64,000 nucleotides of DNA, taken from positions 19,190 to 83,189 of the forward strand of contig NZ_JAFBEP010000012.1 in the NCBI RefSeq assembly GCF_016908775.1, given 5' to 3'. Position 1 is the first letter of the stretch, and every line of letters begins with the position of its first letter. This stretch comes from Defluviitalea raffinosedens. Lineage in GTDB: Bacteria > Bacillota > Clostridia > Lachnospirales > Defluviitaleaceae. Positions 1 to 8,993 of this stretch are shown piece by piece. The position numbers and the translations under genes were made by a program. Below the pieces are notes generated by a model that saw only the letters and a list, made by a program, of their open reading frames with translations, made no database searches and was not told the DNA's origin.

Positions 1-657
1 ATTAATGTCATCAACAGAGATTATGAAGAATAATTCGGACTCATTGCCTGTACTCCCGTTTAAGGGAATCGTTCTTACAATATCAGGTTTATTAAAACGT
101 TCAATTTCAATTGTAGCAGATGGTTGATCTGATGGATTGAATTCAGAATCGAAAATAAATTCCAGGACACCTTTAACAGGAAAGAAAGTCTCCCATGTAA
201 ATAAGGGTTCTGCGGTCCATTGTACGATATCAATATCCAGTTCATCGCATGTAAGGACAGGAGAACAGCACTTTTCTCCAATTGATTCTGCATTTGTGGT
301 GTCCAGATTACAATACCTGAATTCAATTAAGGCAGTTTGATCTGCTGGGCCATTTGTTACTTGAACACTTACTTCAATGACTTGGTTGATTGTGAGAGCA
401 TAGGCTGTTCCACGCTGAACAGTCCTTGAAATGATTGTTCCATTAGCTTGCTTAATCTCGAAAATAGCAATGGTCCCTGGAGGCGTTAGTCCTGTGTTTA
501 ATCTTAAAAAAAAGGTTCCTTTGATGGGCTCTGTTGATTTCCAGAGGGTTACGGGATCATTCATGTTTAAACTCGCAGTAAATCCTTCACTGCACATCAT
601 TGGTTCTGGACAGCAATTTTTTCGTGTGACTTCTGTTGTTAAAAGTTGCAGTGCCAT
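1..657 (-). CDS. Cys-motif tandem beta-module protein, Ena/DUF3992-like (3' end outside window)
   Basis: This reading frame stays open from ATG 657 to the left edge, so the C-terminus is missing (219 codons visible). The start is supported by an AGAGGTG ribosome site. The protein begins MALQLLTTE and shows two modules of about 110 residues. Each opens with a CC-x5-C motif (NCCPEPMMC, KCCSPVLTC), then has a W(K/E)(S/T)..PxKG strand, a paired strand segment and a final NGPADQT-type strand ending in Cys. No signal peptide or membrane segment is visible. Modules 1 and 2 match modules 1 and 2 of the frameshifted gene at 17595-19687 better than they match each other, so the two genes are whole-gene paralogues. 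From memory, the pattern resembles the DUF3992/Ena endospore appendage fold. That link is inference; the repeat structure is seen directly. Confidence 0.6.
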   Translation of the reverse strand, partial: MALQLLTTEVTRKNCCPEPMMCSEGFTASLNMNDPVTLWKSTEPIKGTFFLRLNTGLTPPGTIAIFEIKQANGTIISRTVQRGTAYALTINQVIEVSVQVTNGPADQTALIEFRYCNLDTTNAESIGEKCCSPVLTCDELDIDIVQWTAEPLFTWETFFPVKGVLEFIFDSEFNPSDQPSATIEIERFNKPDIVRTIPLNGSTGNESELFFIISVDDIN

Positions 658-690
658 AATTTTCACCTCTTTTCATTGTTTCTAATATCA

Positions 691-723
691 ATATATGTCG
701 AACAGGTAAAATTGGACATATAT
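691..723 (-). promoter_or_regulatory. Inverted repeat shared upstream of two paralogous genes
   Basis: ATATATGTC at 691-699 and GACATATAT at 715-723 form a perfect 9-bp inverted repeat with a 15-nt spacer, about 35 bp upstream of ATG 657. A near copy sits at the same place upstream of the paralogue at 19687. On the minus strand the inner arm reads GACATATATTGATA, resembling a CATA-type -10 of sporulation sigma factors E/K, but I see no convincing -35. It is a promoter or operator by position. Confidence 0.4.
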
Positions 724-957
724 TTTTGGGTTTTATTAAGAGTTAAGGTACTAATTTGCATAAATCTTTCAAGAATATAGATGTTTCTGTTGACCACAAT
801 TGATAAGGGAGTTTGCTGTTGTTTTCCTACATAAGCATTTGGAGATTTATGAGTAAAAAGGTAATATAGATTTTAGTTGTGGAATTATAAAATTTATGAT
901 AAATATGATGTTATAGGGTTTTAAAAGTTATAGTTATGCAAATTTAGAGGTGATTAT
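724..957. other. Divergent intergenic region
   Basis: AT-rich DNA between the divergent repeat-protein gene and the LacI gene. An AGAGGTGATT ribosome site lies just before ATG 958. I see no clear sigma-A promoter pair for the regulator and no copy of the GAAACGTTTC operator found further downstream, so autoregulation of the regulator is not supported here. Confidence 0.4.
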
Positions 958-1929
958 ATGGCGAGTATAAAAGATGTTGCGAAATTAGCAGGTGTCGGAG
1001 TGGGAACAGTATCAAGAGTAATTAATAACAATCAATCTGTTAGTGAAGCAACTCGTGAAAAAGTAAAATGGGCAATTGAGCAATTAGACTATGTACCCAA
1101 TGAAGTCGCTAGAAACTTTAAAAAGCAATCGAGCCAACTAGTTGGAATGATGATTCCTACGATCGCTCACCCTTATTTTTCTAAACTGGTTTTCTATGTG
1201 GAAAGTGAATTGTATAAACATGGTTATAAACTCTTGATATGTAATTCAGAAACTGAGAAAGAGAAAGAACTGCAATATATAGAAATGCTTAAGATGAATC
1301 AGGTGGCAGGGATCATCGTCATTTCTTATCATGATTTTTACAATAAAATTAAGATAGATTTTCCTGTTATAACTATAGATCGCTATATCTCCTCTGAAAT
1401 TCCACATGTCACTGCAGACAACTACATGGGTGGAACACTTGCAACAGAAGCTCTTATTAAAGGTGGCTGCAAAAAACTCGGATATTTAGGTGGAGGTTCA
1501 TTGATTCAGACTTCTGTAACCAAAAGGAAAGAAGCATTCATTGATATTGCAAAAAAACATAATATTCCATATGTAACCATGGAAGAAATTGTTCCTTTAC
1601 ATCAAGAATATAAGCTGGCAAGAAAATTTCTTGATCATTATCCTGAAGTAGATGGTGTTTTTACGAGTACGGATATGTTCGCTGCAGCGCTTATAAAGGA
1701 ATTAATATTGAGAGGACGCAGGGTACCAGAAGATGTTCAAGTCATTGGCTTTGACGGAATTCAGGATAACGATTTATTTCATCCTTATCTTTCAACGATC
1801 GAACAGCCAGTAGAGCAAATTGCCCAAACAAGTGTACAGTTACTCCTTGAAAGTATTATGCACAAAAATGTTCCCAAAGAAAACATTCTTAATGTGCGAT
1901 ATAGAAAAGGAGAAACCAGTTTGTTTTAG
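958..1929 (+). CDS. LacI-family transcriptional regulator of the fructan/sucrose operon
   Basis: A 323-residue LacI/GalR-type repressor. Residues 3-25 (ASIKDVAKLAGVGVGTVSR) are the classic helix-turn-helix, followed by the YVPNEVARNFK hinge helix and a periplasmic-binding-protein-like effector domain from about residue 60. The length is normal for the family. It lies directly upstream of a sugar ABC transporter, two GH32 enzymes and a fructokinase. Two GAAACGTTTC palindromes, of the sequence type bound by this family, flank the start of that operon. The natural inference is a repressor relieved by sucrose, fructose or a fructo-oligosaccharide. The effector cannot be read from sequence. Confidence 0.88.
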   Translation: MASIKDVAKLAGVGVGTVSRVINNNQSVSEATREKVKWAIEQLDYVPNEVARNFKKQSSQLVGMMIPTIAHPYFSKLVFYVESELYKHGYKLLICNSETEKEKELQYIEMLKMNQVAGIIVISYHDFYNKIKIDFPVITIDRYISSEIPHVTADNYMGGTLATEALIKGGCKKLGYLGGGSLIQTSVTKRKEAFIDIAKKHNIPYVTMEEIVPLHQEYKLARKFLDHYPEVDGVFTSTDMFAAALIKELILRGRRVPEDVQVIGFDGIQDNDLFHPYLSTIEQPVEQIAQTSVQLLLESIMHKNVPKENILNVRYRKGETSLF

Positions 1930-1975
1930 AAATTATAAGAAATATAAAAAAATCTAAAAAAATTATAAAACAATA

Positions 1976-2004
1976 TTGACATATTACATAAATGTTGATA
2001 TATT
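1976..2004 (+). promoter_or_regulatory. Sigma-A promoter of the fructan operon
   Basis: TTGACA at 1976-1981, a 17-bp spacer and TATATT at 1999-2004 form a near-consensus promoter. Transcription would begin near 2011, so the first LacI-type operator lies just downstream of the start, in a roadblock position. Confidence 0.75.
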
Positions 2005-2016
2005 TAAGACGTAAAA

Positions 2017-2081
2017 TTGAAACGTTTCCAAGAGAAATATATCAACGTTTTTTATTTTTAAGTACTTTGGAAACGTTTCAA
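2017..2081 (+). promoter_or_regulatory. Paired LacI-family operators
   Basis: TTGAAACGTTTCCAA at 2017-2031 and TTGGAAACGTTTCAA at 2067-2081 are exact reverse complements of each other. Both contain the palindrome GAAACGTTTC. Their centres are 51 bp apart, close to five helical turns, which would suit a DNA loop held by a dimer of dimers. The second site ends about 10 bp before the ribosome site of the binding-protein gene. Confidence 0.75.
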
Positions 2082-2100
2082 CAAAAAGGAGGAGATGTAA

Positions 2101-3435
2101 GTGAAGAAAATTTTATCACTACTGCTTGCATGTGCATTAACGGTGTCCATAGCAGGTTGTGGAAAATCAACTACAGGCACCTCAGAATCTGGTGATTCTG
2201 GCACAAAAACAGAAACAACTGGAGGAGCGAATGGCAATGGACCTGTTGAACTAAAAATGTGGGTTCATGTCACAGACGACACAGACGAAGGCAAATCTTA
2301 TGCTGAACGGGCAGCGGCCTTTAATGAAGCCCATGATGACATCAAAGTTACAGTAGAATTTATACCTCGTGATGGAGGCGGATCTGGTTACGAAGATAAA
2401 ATCAATACGGCACTTACAACAAATCAATTACCTGATGTAATCACTTTAGACGGACCTAATACTGCGGCTTATGTAGATGCAGGTATTGTTGCACCAATTG
2501 ATGAGTACATATCTAAAGAATCTCTTGATGATTATTTACCCTCTATTCTCCAACAAGGAACAGTTAATGGTAAATTATACGCCTTAGGAGCAATGGAATC
2601 TTCAGTAGCTCTTTTCTACAATAAAGATATCCTTGCAAAGTACAATATCCAACCAGGTACATTAGACAATCCATGGACATGGGATGATTTGTTTGAAGCA
2701 GCCAAAACCATTACGGAAGGGGAAGGATATCCAGCATTGGATATGAGATTCAATGATATTGGTGAATGGTATATTTACGCATTTGCACCATTTATTTGGT
2801 CCAATGGGGGCAAGATTATTGGTGAAGACGGTTTAACTGCTGAAGGAATCTTTAATAGCCCTGAAGCTGTTGAAGCCTTGACATTCTTTAAGAAGCTTGT
2901 TGATTCAGGGGTAGTAAGCGTAACTCCAGAAGAAAACAACTTTGAATTAGGAAAATCTGCATTATATTTAAACGGACCATGGGCAATACCAACTCTTGAA
3001 AACAGTTATCCTGATATTAATTTCGAAGCAATGCCTTATCCGGTTAGTCCAAAAACAAAGGAATTGCATGTACCAACTGGTTCCTGGCAGTATGCTGTAA
3101 CTGCTCAATCCAAACACCCTGCAGAAGCAGCAAAATTAGTTGAGTGGATGACAAATACTGAATCTGTTGTTTCTATAACTAAAGCAATTGGTATGCCACC
3201 TGCAAGAAAGTCATCGGTTGAATTCTTGCCGGAATATCAAGAAGGTGCAAGAAAAGTATTGCTTGATCAGCTGGCTAAGGGAGGCCATGCAAGACCTTTA
3301 TCTGTAATCTATCCAATTATATCAAGAAACTTCCAGGAAGCAGTGGAAGCAGTTCTTTATGGAGATGATCCTCAGACAGTTCTTGATGAAAAAGTACAGG
3401 TTATCGAACGTGAAGCACAACGCTATAAAAAATAA
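2101..3435 (+). CDS. CUT1 ABC transporter sugar-binding lipoprotein
   Basis: A 444-residue extracellular solute-binding protein (family 1). GTG 2101 is preceded by AAAAAGGAGGAG. The N-terminus is a lipoprotein signal (MKKILSLLLACALTVSIAGC) with lipobox SIAG and Cys20 as the lipidated residue. A Ser/Thr/Gly-rich linker follows, then the mature MalE-like domain from about residue 50 (LKMWVHVTDDT). It is first in the operon with two CUT1 permeases, two GH32 hydrolases and a fructokinase. Its ligand is therefore probably sucrose or short fructans released by the cell-surface GH32 enzyme. A hairpin between this gene and the permeases would favour a high yield of binding protein. Confidence 0.88.
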   Translation: MKKILSLLLACALTVSIAGCGKSTTGTSESGDSGTKTETTGGANGNGPVELKMWVHVTDDTDEGKSYAERAAAFNEAHDDIKVTVEFIPRDGGGSGYEDKINTALTTNQLPDVITLDGPNTAAYVDAGIVAPIDEYISKESLDDYLPSILQQGTVNGKLYALGAMESSVALFYNKDILAKYNIQPGTLDNPWTWDDLFEAAKTITEGEGYPALDMRFNDIGEWYIYAFAPFIWSNGGKIIGEDGLTAEGIFNSPEAVEALTFFKKLVDSGVVSVTPEENNFELGKSALYLNGPWAIPTLENSYPDINFEAMPYPVSPKTKELHVPTGSWQYAVTAQSKHPAEAAKLVEWMTNTESVVSITKAIGMPPARKSSVEFLPEYQEGARKVLLDQLAKGGHARPLSVIYPIISRNFQEAVEAVLYGDDPQTVLDEKVQVIEREAQRYKK

Positions 3436-3449
3436 GCTGATTGATTCTG

Positions 3450-3480
3450 ATAGGGTAATGGGACATTCCTATTACCCTAT
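3450..3480 (+). terminator. Intra-operon hairpin after the binding-protein gene
   Basis: ATAGGGTAAT at 3450-3459 and ATTACCCTAT at 3471-3480 form a perfect 10-bp stem with an 11-nt loop. There is only a short T-rich tail. It probably acts as an mRNA 3' stabiliser or leaky terminator that sets the ratio of binding protein to permeases. Confidence 0.5.
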
Positions 3481-3503
3481 TATTCAAAATAGGGAGTGGG
3501 AAA

Positions 3504-4400
3504 ATGCTAAAATCTAAAAAACTCTTTGGTAAATATAAACTTGGAGAGACATTAATCGCCTATGCTTTTTTAGCACCAGCACTTATATTTATTTTAATTT
3601 TTGTCCTCGGGCCTATCCTTGCATCTTTTTCATATGCATTTACAGACTATTATCTTTTAAGACCTAATGATATTCAGTTTATAGGGTTGGAAAATTTTAA
3701 ATATCTTATTGAAGATAAACTGATGTGGAAAGCATTTTTTAATACATTTCAATTCATTATTATGGTTATACCCCTTCAGGTAGGTACGGCATTAATACTG
3801 GCATTACTGGTGAATAGAAAAATAAAATTTAATTTATTTTTTAAGGTTTCATTTTTTGCACCAGTTGTTATGTCCCTGGTTGTTATTTCAATTTTGTGGA
3901 TGACTTTATTAAATCCAGAATCGGGACTAATCAATGCCGCATTAACTACCTTAGGTCTATCTAAACAACCCTTTTTAACAAGCACTACACAGGTAATGCC
4001 TACCATTGTTGCTGTATCTGCATGGCAAGGTGCAGGATATCAAATGATGATTTTCCTTGCAGGTCTTAAAAACATACCAGCAGAATATTATGAGGCTGCA
4101 AGCCTTGATGGAGCGAACGGTTGGCAAAAGTTTTTATACATTACCCTGCCATCTTTAAAAAATGTAACAGTATTCATTATGATTACAACTTTAATTGCTG
4201 CGTTTAAATTAATTGTTCAGCCAATGGTTATGACAAGTGGAGGACCTAAAAATTCATCGTTGACTATCGTCTACTATATTTATCAGACAGGTGTAAGATA
4301 CAGAAATGTAGGTTATGCCAGTGCCATTACTTTAGTCTTCGCTATAATCGTTGCTATCCTGATTTTACTACAACGTCGTTTGATAAAGGAGGAAGATTAA
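3504..4400 (+). CDS. CUT1 sugar ABC transporter permease (MalF-like)
   Basis: A 298-residue integral membrane protein with six predicted membrane segments. The first is near residues 17-40 (IAYAFLAPALIFILIFVLG). The cytoplasmic EAA loop, EYYEAASLDGANGWQKF, starts near residue 194 and is where the ATPase docks. An AGGGAGTGGG ribosome site precedes ATG 3504. The stop is 2 nt from the start of the second permease, so the two are probably translated together. No ATPase gene accompanies them, which is common for Firmicute CUT1 systems that share one MsmK-type ATPase. Confidence 0.88.
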   Translation: MLKSKKLFGKYKLGETLIAYAFLAPALIFILIFVLGPILASFSYAFTDYYLLRPNDIQFIGLENFKYLIEDKLMWKAFFNTFQFIIMVIPLQVGTALILALLVNRKIKFNLFFKVSFFAPVVMSLVVISILWMTLLNPESGLINAALTTLGLSKQPFLTSTTQVMPTIVAVSAWQGAGYQMMIFLAGLKNIPAEYYEAASLDGANGWQKFLYITLPSLKNVTVFIMITTLIAAFKLIVQPMVMTSGGPKNSSLTIVYYIYQTGVRYRNVGYASAITLVFAIIVAILILLQRRLIKEED

Positions 4401-4401
4401 T

Positions 4402-5253
4402 ATGAAAAAAATGAAAGCTTTAATTAAAAGCATACCATTTTATACATTCATGTTTCTTTTGGCATTTATTTTTCTTTTCCCAATTGTATGGATGGTAGTG
4501 AACAGCTTTAAACCAGAAGCACAAATCATGCTGGATCTTAAAACCCCTGCAGCATTTCTTCCTCCAATAAACATTAGTATAACTGAGTGGTTTACGCCTT
4601 ATAAAGAAGTATTTATGAGATTTGACTTGTTTAGAGGAATCAGGAACAGTCTTATGTATGCCATTGTACTTGTTGCACTGAATCTCCTTGTTAATTCGAT
4701 GGGGGCATATGCATTGGCTAAATTTGATTTTCCTTTGAAGAATTTCTGGTTTACATTGATTGTTTTGGTTCTTATTGTACCGGCTGAGACCAATATCGTG
4801 CCTTTGTTTGTTATAGTACACAAATTGGGGCTGGAAAACACCCTTTTAGGGTTACTTGCTCCTAACATTGGAAATGCACTGAATTTATTCTTGTTTAGGC
4901 AATTCTTTATAGGAATCCCAAAGGAACTGGAAGAAGCTGCCTTAATTGATGGAGCCAACAGCTGGACGATTTTCTATAATGTTATTATGCCTCTTTCCAA
5001 ATCAATATTTGCAACCATTGCAATTTTAACCTTTATTTTATCCTGGAATGATTATATCTGGCCTGTACTTATTTTTGCAGACAATGCCAAATTACCATTA
5101 CAGGTAATTTTAAATGTGCTTAATAATACACAGCCGGTTTATACCAATCAGGTTCTTGCGGCATTAACAGTAGCAACGATTCCTATGGTTTTGATTTATG
5201 TATTTTTCCAGCAATACATTGTTGAAGGTATTTCTCATACAGGAATTAAGTAA
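4402..5253 (+). CDS. CUT1 sugar ABC transporter permease (MalG-like)
   Basis: A 283-residue partner permease with six predicted membrane helices. The N-terminal one is near residues 12-34 (FYTFMFLLAFIFLFPIVWM). The EAA loop near residues 175-197 reads ELEEAALIDGANSWTIFY. GGAGG in the preceding stop region acts as ribosome site. With the upstream permease it forms the membrane channel for the sugar delivered by the lipoprotein. The ATP-hydrolysing subunit must be encoded elsewhere. A 133-residue reading frame on the opposite strand here is a shadow. Confidence 0.88.
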   Translation: MKKMKALIKSIPFYTFMFLLAFIFLFPIVWMVVNSFKPEAQIMLDLKTPAAFLPPINISITEWFTPYKEVFMRFDLFRGIRNSLMYAIVLVALNLLVNSMGAYALAKFDFPLKNFWFTLIVLVLIVPAETNIVPLFVIVHKLGLENTLLGLLAPNIGNALNLFLFRQFFIGIPKELEEAALIDGANSWTIFYNVIMPLSKSIFATIAILTFILSWNDYIWPVLIFADNAKLPLQVILNVLNNTQPVYTNQVLAALTVATIPMVLIYVFFQQYIVEGISHTGIK

Positions 5254-5331
5254 AGCAAATTGCTAAGTAATAATGATTAAAAGATTTATCTTATACAAAA
5301 AAACATTAAAAGAATGAAAGGTGGATCAATT

Positions 5332-6807
5332 GTGACAGTAAATGAAGCTAATCAATATATCCAAATAAACAAAGAAAAAGTTATCAATAGGTATCGACAT
5401 AATTACCATGTTATGGCGCCTATTGGATGGATTAACGATCCTAATGGTTTTTCCCTTTTTAAAGATGAATATCATTTGTTTTATCAATATTATCCCTATG
5501 ACAGTGAATGGGGCCCAATGCATTGGGGGCATGCTAAGTCGAAAGACTTCATTAAGTGGGAGACGTTACCTGTAGCCCTTGCTCCTGATCAACCCTATGA
5601 TGTAGGAGGATGTTTTTCAGGCAGCGCTATGCAAATTGGTGAAGAACTTTATCTGATGTATACAGGACATACAGATCCGGATAAAGAAAATCCTGAAGCT
5701 GTAAGAGAGGTGCAGTGCCTGGCAAAAAGTACGGATGGAATTGCTTTTGAAAAATGCAGCAAAAATCCTGTTATTTCTTCAGATGAAGTGCCTGGTCATG
5801 CACGCATTCAGGATTTCAGAGATCCCAAGATATGGGAGAAAGACGGAAAGTATTATGTCGTTATTGGCTCTAAAAGAAAGGATTATAAGGGACAAATCTT
5901 ATTTTATACTTCTGAAGACTTGGAAAATTGGAAGTACTTAAATCGTTTTACTTTGGAAGAGGATTTTGGCACTGTTTGGGAATGTCCAGATTTGTTTATG
6001 CTGGATTGCCGTGATGTACTGATTATGTCTCCACAATTACTTCCTGAAGGGAAATATGGCAGTCAAAATATTTATGCTTGTATTGCGGCCATAGGAAATT
6101 TTGATTACTCAACAGGGGATTATCATGTTGAGCATTATCAACAGCTCGATTCTGGTTTCGATTTTTATGCCCCCCAGACAGTAAAAGCAAAAGATGGACG
6201 AAGGATTATGATTGGCTGGATGAATATGTGGGAGCGAGAATCCCCTCTTAAAGACTTAGGGCATTATTGGAGAGGTTCAATGACCTTGCCAAGAGAGCTG
6301 TTCATTAAAAGCAATAAAGTCTATCAGCAACCGGTAAAAGAAATCCAAAATTACCGAAAAAATGAAGAAATCTTTTATGGATTGAATATCAATGAAGAAC
6401 ATTCATTAGAACATATCAAACTTCAAAGTCATGAATTATATATCGAATTAGACAATATGGAAAATAAAGTACTTGATATCGATTTGTTTAAAAATGGAGA
6501 TGAATCCTTAAAATTGACTGTGGACGGAATCAAGAAAGAAGTCAGACTGGATCGCAGCAATATTGGATACTCCATTGAAAGCAAAAATAAACCAAAAGAT
6601 TATATTCGCAAGCAGTCTATTGATTCGATGAAAGAAGGAATTAAGTTAAATATTTTTGTGGATGTTTCTTCTGTAGAAATTTTTATAAATGACGGGGAAT
6701 ATGTAATGACAAGTCTGGTCTACCCTAAAAACGAAGGACATATCGCTTTCCGATCCTGTGATTTGGTAACGATTAAAAAATTTATAAAGTGGGATATATG
6801 TGTTTAA
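5332..6807 (+). CDS. GH32 beta-fructofuranosidase / sucrose-6-phosphate hydrolase-like enzyme
   Basis: An intracellular GH32 hydrolase with no signal peptide. I prefer GTG 5332 (491 residues), which has AAAGGTGG 7 nt upstream; an in-frame ATG at 5314 has no ribosome site. All three catalytic motifs are canonical: WINDPNG with nucleophile Asp36, FRDPK with stabiliser Asp164, and WECPDL with acid/base Glu217. The C-terminal beta-sandwich ends with SVEIFINDGE. In context it would split imported sucrose or fructo-oligosaccharides to release fructose for the fructokinase. Because transport is by ABC rather than PTS, unphosphorylated sugars are the likelier substrates. The fine specificity is uncertain. 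Confidence 0.88.
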   Translation: MTVNEANQYIQINKEKVINRYRHNYHVMAPIGWINDPNGFSLFKDEYHLFYQYYPYDSEWGPMHWGHAKSKDFIKWETLPVALAPDQPYDVGGCFSGSAMQIGEELYLMYTGHTDPDKENPEAVREVQCLAKSTDGIAFEKCSKNPVISSDEVPGHARIQDFRDPKIWEKDGKYYVVIGSKRKDYKGQILFYTSEDLENWKYLNRFTLEEDFGTVWECPDLFMLDCRDVLIMSPQLLPEGKYGSQNIYACIAAIGNFDYSTGDYHVEHYQQLDSGFDFYAPQTVKAKDGRRIMIGWMNMWERESPLKDLGHYWRGSMTLPRELFIKSNKVYQQPVKEIQNYRKNEEIFYGLNINEEHSLEHIKLQSHELYIELDNMENKVLDIDLFKNGDESLKLTVDGIKKEVRLDRSNIGYSIESKNKPKDYIRKQSIDSMKEGIKLNIFVDVSSVEIFINDGEYVMTSLVYPKNEGHIAFRSCDLVTIKKFIKWDICV

Positions 6808-6870
6808 ATAATTAATCAAATATATGACAAATTATTTGCTGATGTAAGGTCTCTCAAGGGAGGGTCTGCT

Positions 6871-8973
6871 GTGAAAAAGGATATGAAGAAAAATAAAACG
6901 ATACGGGATGTAGCAAAATTTACCTTTATGCCCAAACTGAAATTGAACATAAATATTCAAGGCATTTCTTCAAAAATCATTATATTAGTATTGACAGTGA
7001 TTATCATTTTAACATGCTTTAATACAGGAATTGCGACCTATACAACCTATACTACAATGGATGAATTGTTTAAGTCTAATATCGAAACTTTAACATTAAG
7101 AGAGAAAGAATATTTTGATGCAATTACAGGAAATATTGAGAATTTAACTGTATCCTTAGCTTCTAACACGGAGTTTCTGGAATATGGCGGTAAAGTGGAT
7201 GTTTTAGAAGGCGGGGAGAAGGTAAAGGGCATTACATACATTAAAGAAACGATATCTACAGCTATTAATTCTAATAAATTCATATCATGTATATATTTGA
7301 TCAGCAGCAAAGGACAGATTATTTATCCTGCAGGCTCTTCGAGTATGGATGTCTCTAAAGATGAGAGACCTAAATGGTATGAAAACATTCTGGAAAGTAA
7401 TCAAGGAATCTGGTTTCAGCTAAAAAAAGAGGAATTTCCAATTACAAGGTCAGATGCAGGTGTTACATATGGCATAAAATTAACACCCCGCTGGGGCAGT
7501 GAATTTATCTTGTTATATGATTTAAAAAAGAATACCTTTACAGAATCTTTAGCAACAATGAAAATTGGGGAAACATCACAATCATATATTATTTTGCCAA
7601 GTAAAGATGTTATATACGGGGATCAAATATATATAAAGGACGAAAGTATTTTAGAAGAACAGCAGTTAGTGGCTGATATACTGGCTAAAACAGGCAGTGA
7701 AAAAAAGATAACTTTTGAGTATGAAGAAGGGTTATTGGTATCTTTAATACATTCAGAACAGAGTGGCTGGTGTTATATCAATACTGTTGATAAGAATGAA
7801 ATACTGGCACCTGCAAAAAGAATCAATACACAGCTTATTTATGGAGCAGTTCTCTCAGGAATTCTGTTTGTGTTTATTGGTATCTACTTTTCTATTCAGT
7901 TTACAAAGCCCATCAAAAGATTAATTGGGGTAATGAATGAAGTTGAGAGAGGAAATTTGACTGTTGAGGCAGATACTAAAGGAAAAGATGAAATTGGATT
8001 ATTAGGGACAGCATTTAATTCAATGATTAAACAGATAAAACAGATGAGTTTGCAAAATGATAAGATTGCACAGACAGTCAATGCTTCAGCACAAAATATT
8101 GCCATTATTTCAAAAGAGACAGCCACAGCAACCAATGAAATTGCCAAAGCAATTGAAGAGGTAGCTGATGGGGTAGCTAAGCAAAGTGCAGAAGTCAATG
8201 AAGGAAATGAGTCATTTAAAATCCTGTCTCGAAAAATTGAGTCCATGTATGAAAATGTTCAGTACATAGATAAGATTTCAAATGACGTGCAAACTATTAC
8301 ATTAAATGGAATTTCTATTATGAAAAGTTTGCAAATGAATTCATTAAAGACGACAGAAATCACGCAGCAAGTTGTTGATTCTATGGAATCTTTGAATGAT
8401 AAGATTAATGAAATTATAAAGATAACAGGTATGCTAAATACGATTTCAGGTCAGACGAAACTATTATCTTTAAATGCCAGTATAGAGGCAGCGAGAGCAG
8501 GAGCATCCGGCAGAGGGTTTGCAGTGGTTGCCCAGGAAATCAGAATGCTTGCAGATCAATCTGCAAATTTTACACACAATATTGAAGAATTGATACAGAA
8601 TATTATTTCAAAGACCCAACAATCAACCCAAATGGTATATAAATCTGAAAATATTGTAAGCGAGCAAAATACGATTATCAGCCAATCCATTGAAGCATTT
8701 GCCAAGATTCAGCAAATTATCAATAAATTTATTGAATATACAGAAGAAATCTCTGGATATATCAAAGAAACAGAAAATTACAAGGTACAAGTATTAGCTA
8801 ATATGGAGCAGATTTCTCTGGTTTCAGAAATCAATGCCAGTACTGCAGAACAGATTTCTGCAGCTACACAAGAACAGTTCGCCACGACTGAGCAATTAAG
8901 CAACATGGCCGTTGAATTAGCCCAGTTAGCCAGAGATTTAACACAGTCTATGGGGAAATTTAAAATCAAATAA
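6871..8973 (+). CDS. Methyl-accepting chemotaxis protein within the fructan operon
   Basis: A 700-residue transmembrane chemoreceptor. GTG 6871 has an AAGGGAGGG ribosome site. Membrane helix 1 is near residues 34-56 and helix 2 near 326-348, enclosing an extracellular Cache-like sensor of about 270 residues. A HAMP domain follows (KPIKRLIGVMNEVERGNL), then a long coiled-coil signalling domain. Its hairpin tip, near residues 535-570, reads SIEAARAGASGRGFAVVAQE, the CheA/CheW contact region. The gene lies between two GH32 genes on the same strand, so it is probably co-expressed with fructan use and may sense a fructan product or a binding protein. The ligand is inference. Confidence 0.88.
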   Translation: MKKDMKKNKTIRDVAKFTFMPKLKLNINIQGISSKIIILVLTVIIILTCFNTGIATYTTYTTMDELFKSNIETLTLREKEYFDAITGNIENLTVSLASNTEFLEYGGKVDVLEGGEKVKGITYIKETISTAINSNKFISCIYLISSKGQIIYPAGSSSMDVSKDERPKWYENILESNQGIWFQLKKEEFPITRSDAGVTYGIKLTPRWGSEFILLYDLKKNTFTESLATMKIGETSQSYIILPSKDVIYGDQIYIKDESILEEQQLVADILAKTGSEKKITFEYEEGLLVSLIHSEQSGWCYINTVDKNEILAPAKRINTQLIYGAVLSGILFVFIGIYFSIQFTKPIKRLIGVMNEVERGNLTVEADTKGKDEIGLLGTAFNSMIKQIKQMSLQNDKIAQTVNASAQNIAIISKETATATNEIAKAIEEVADGVAKQSAEVNEGNESFKILSRKIESMYENVQYIDKISNDVQTITLNGISIMKSLQMNSLKTTEITQQVVDSMESLNDKINEIIKITGMLNTISGQTKLLSLNASIEAARAGASGRGFAVVAQEIRMLADQSANFTHNIEELIQNIISKTQQSTQMVYKSENIVSEQNTIISQSIEAFAKIQQIINKFIEYTEEISGYIKETENYKVQVLANMEQISLVSEINASTAEQISAATQEQFATTEQLSNMAVELAQLARDLTQSMGKFKIK

Positions 8974-8993
8974 TTGCAATTGGAGGGGGAAAA

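Noticed and set aside
1992..2195. 67-residue plus-strand frame across the operator region
   Set aside because: It covers the paired operators and the start of the binding-protein gene in another frame and has no ribosome site.
4420..4821. 133-residue open frame on the minus strand
   Set aside because: It lies wholly inside the second CUT1 permease, has no ribosome site, and its Lys/Tyr/Ile-rich composition reflects antisense of a membrane protein.
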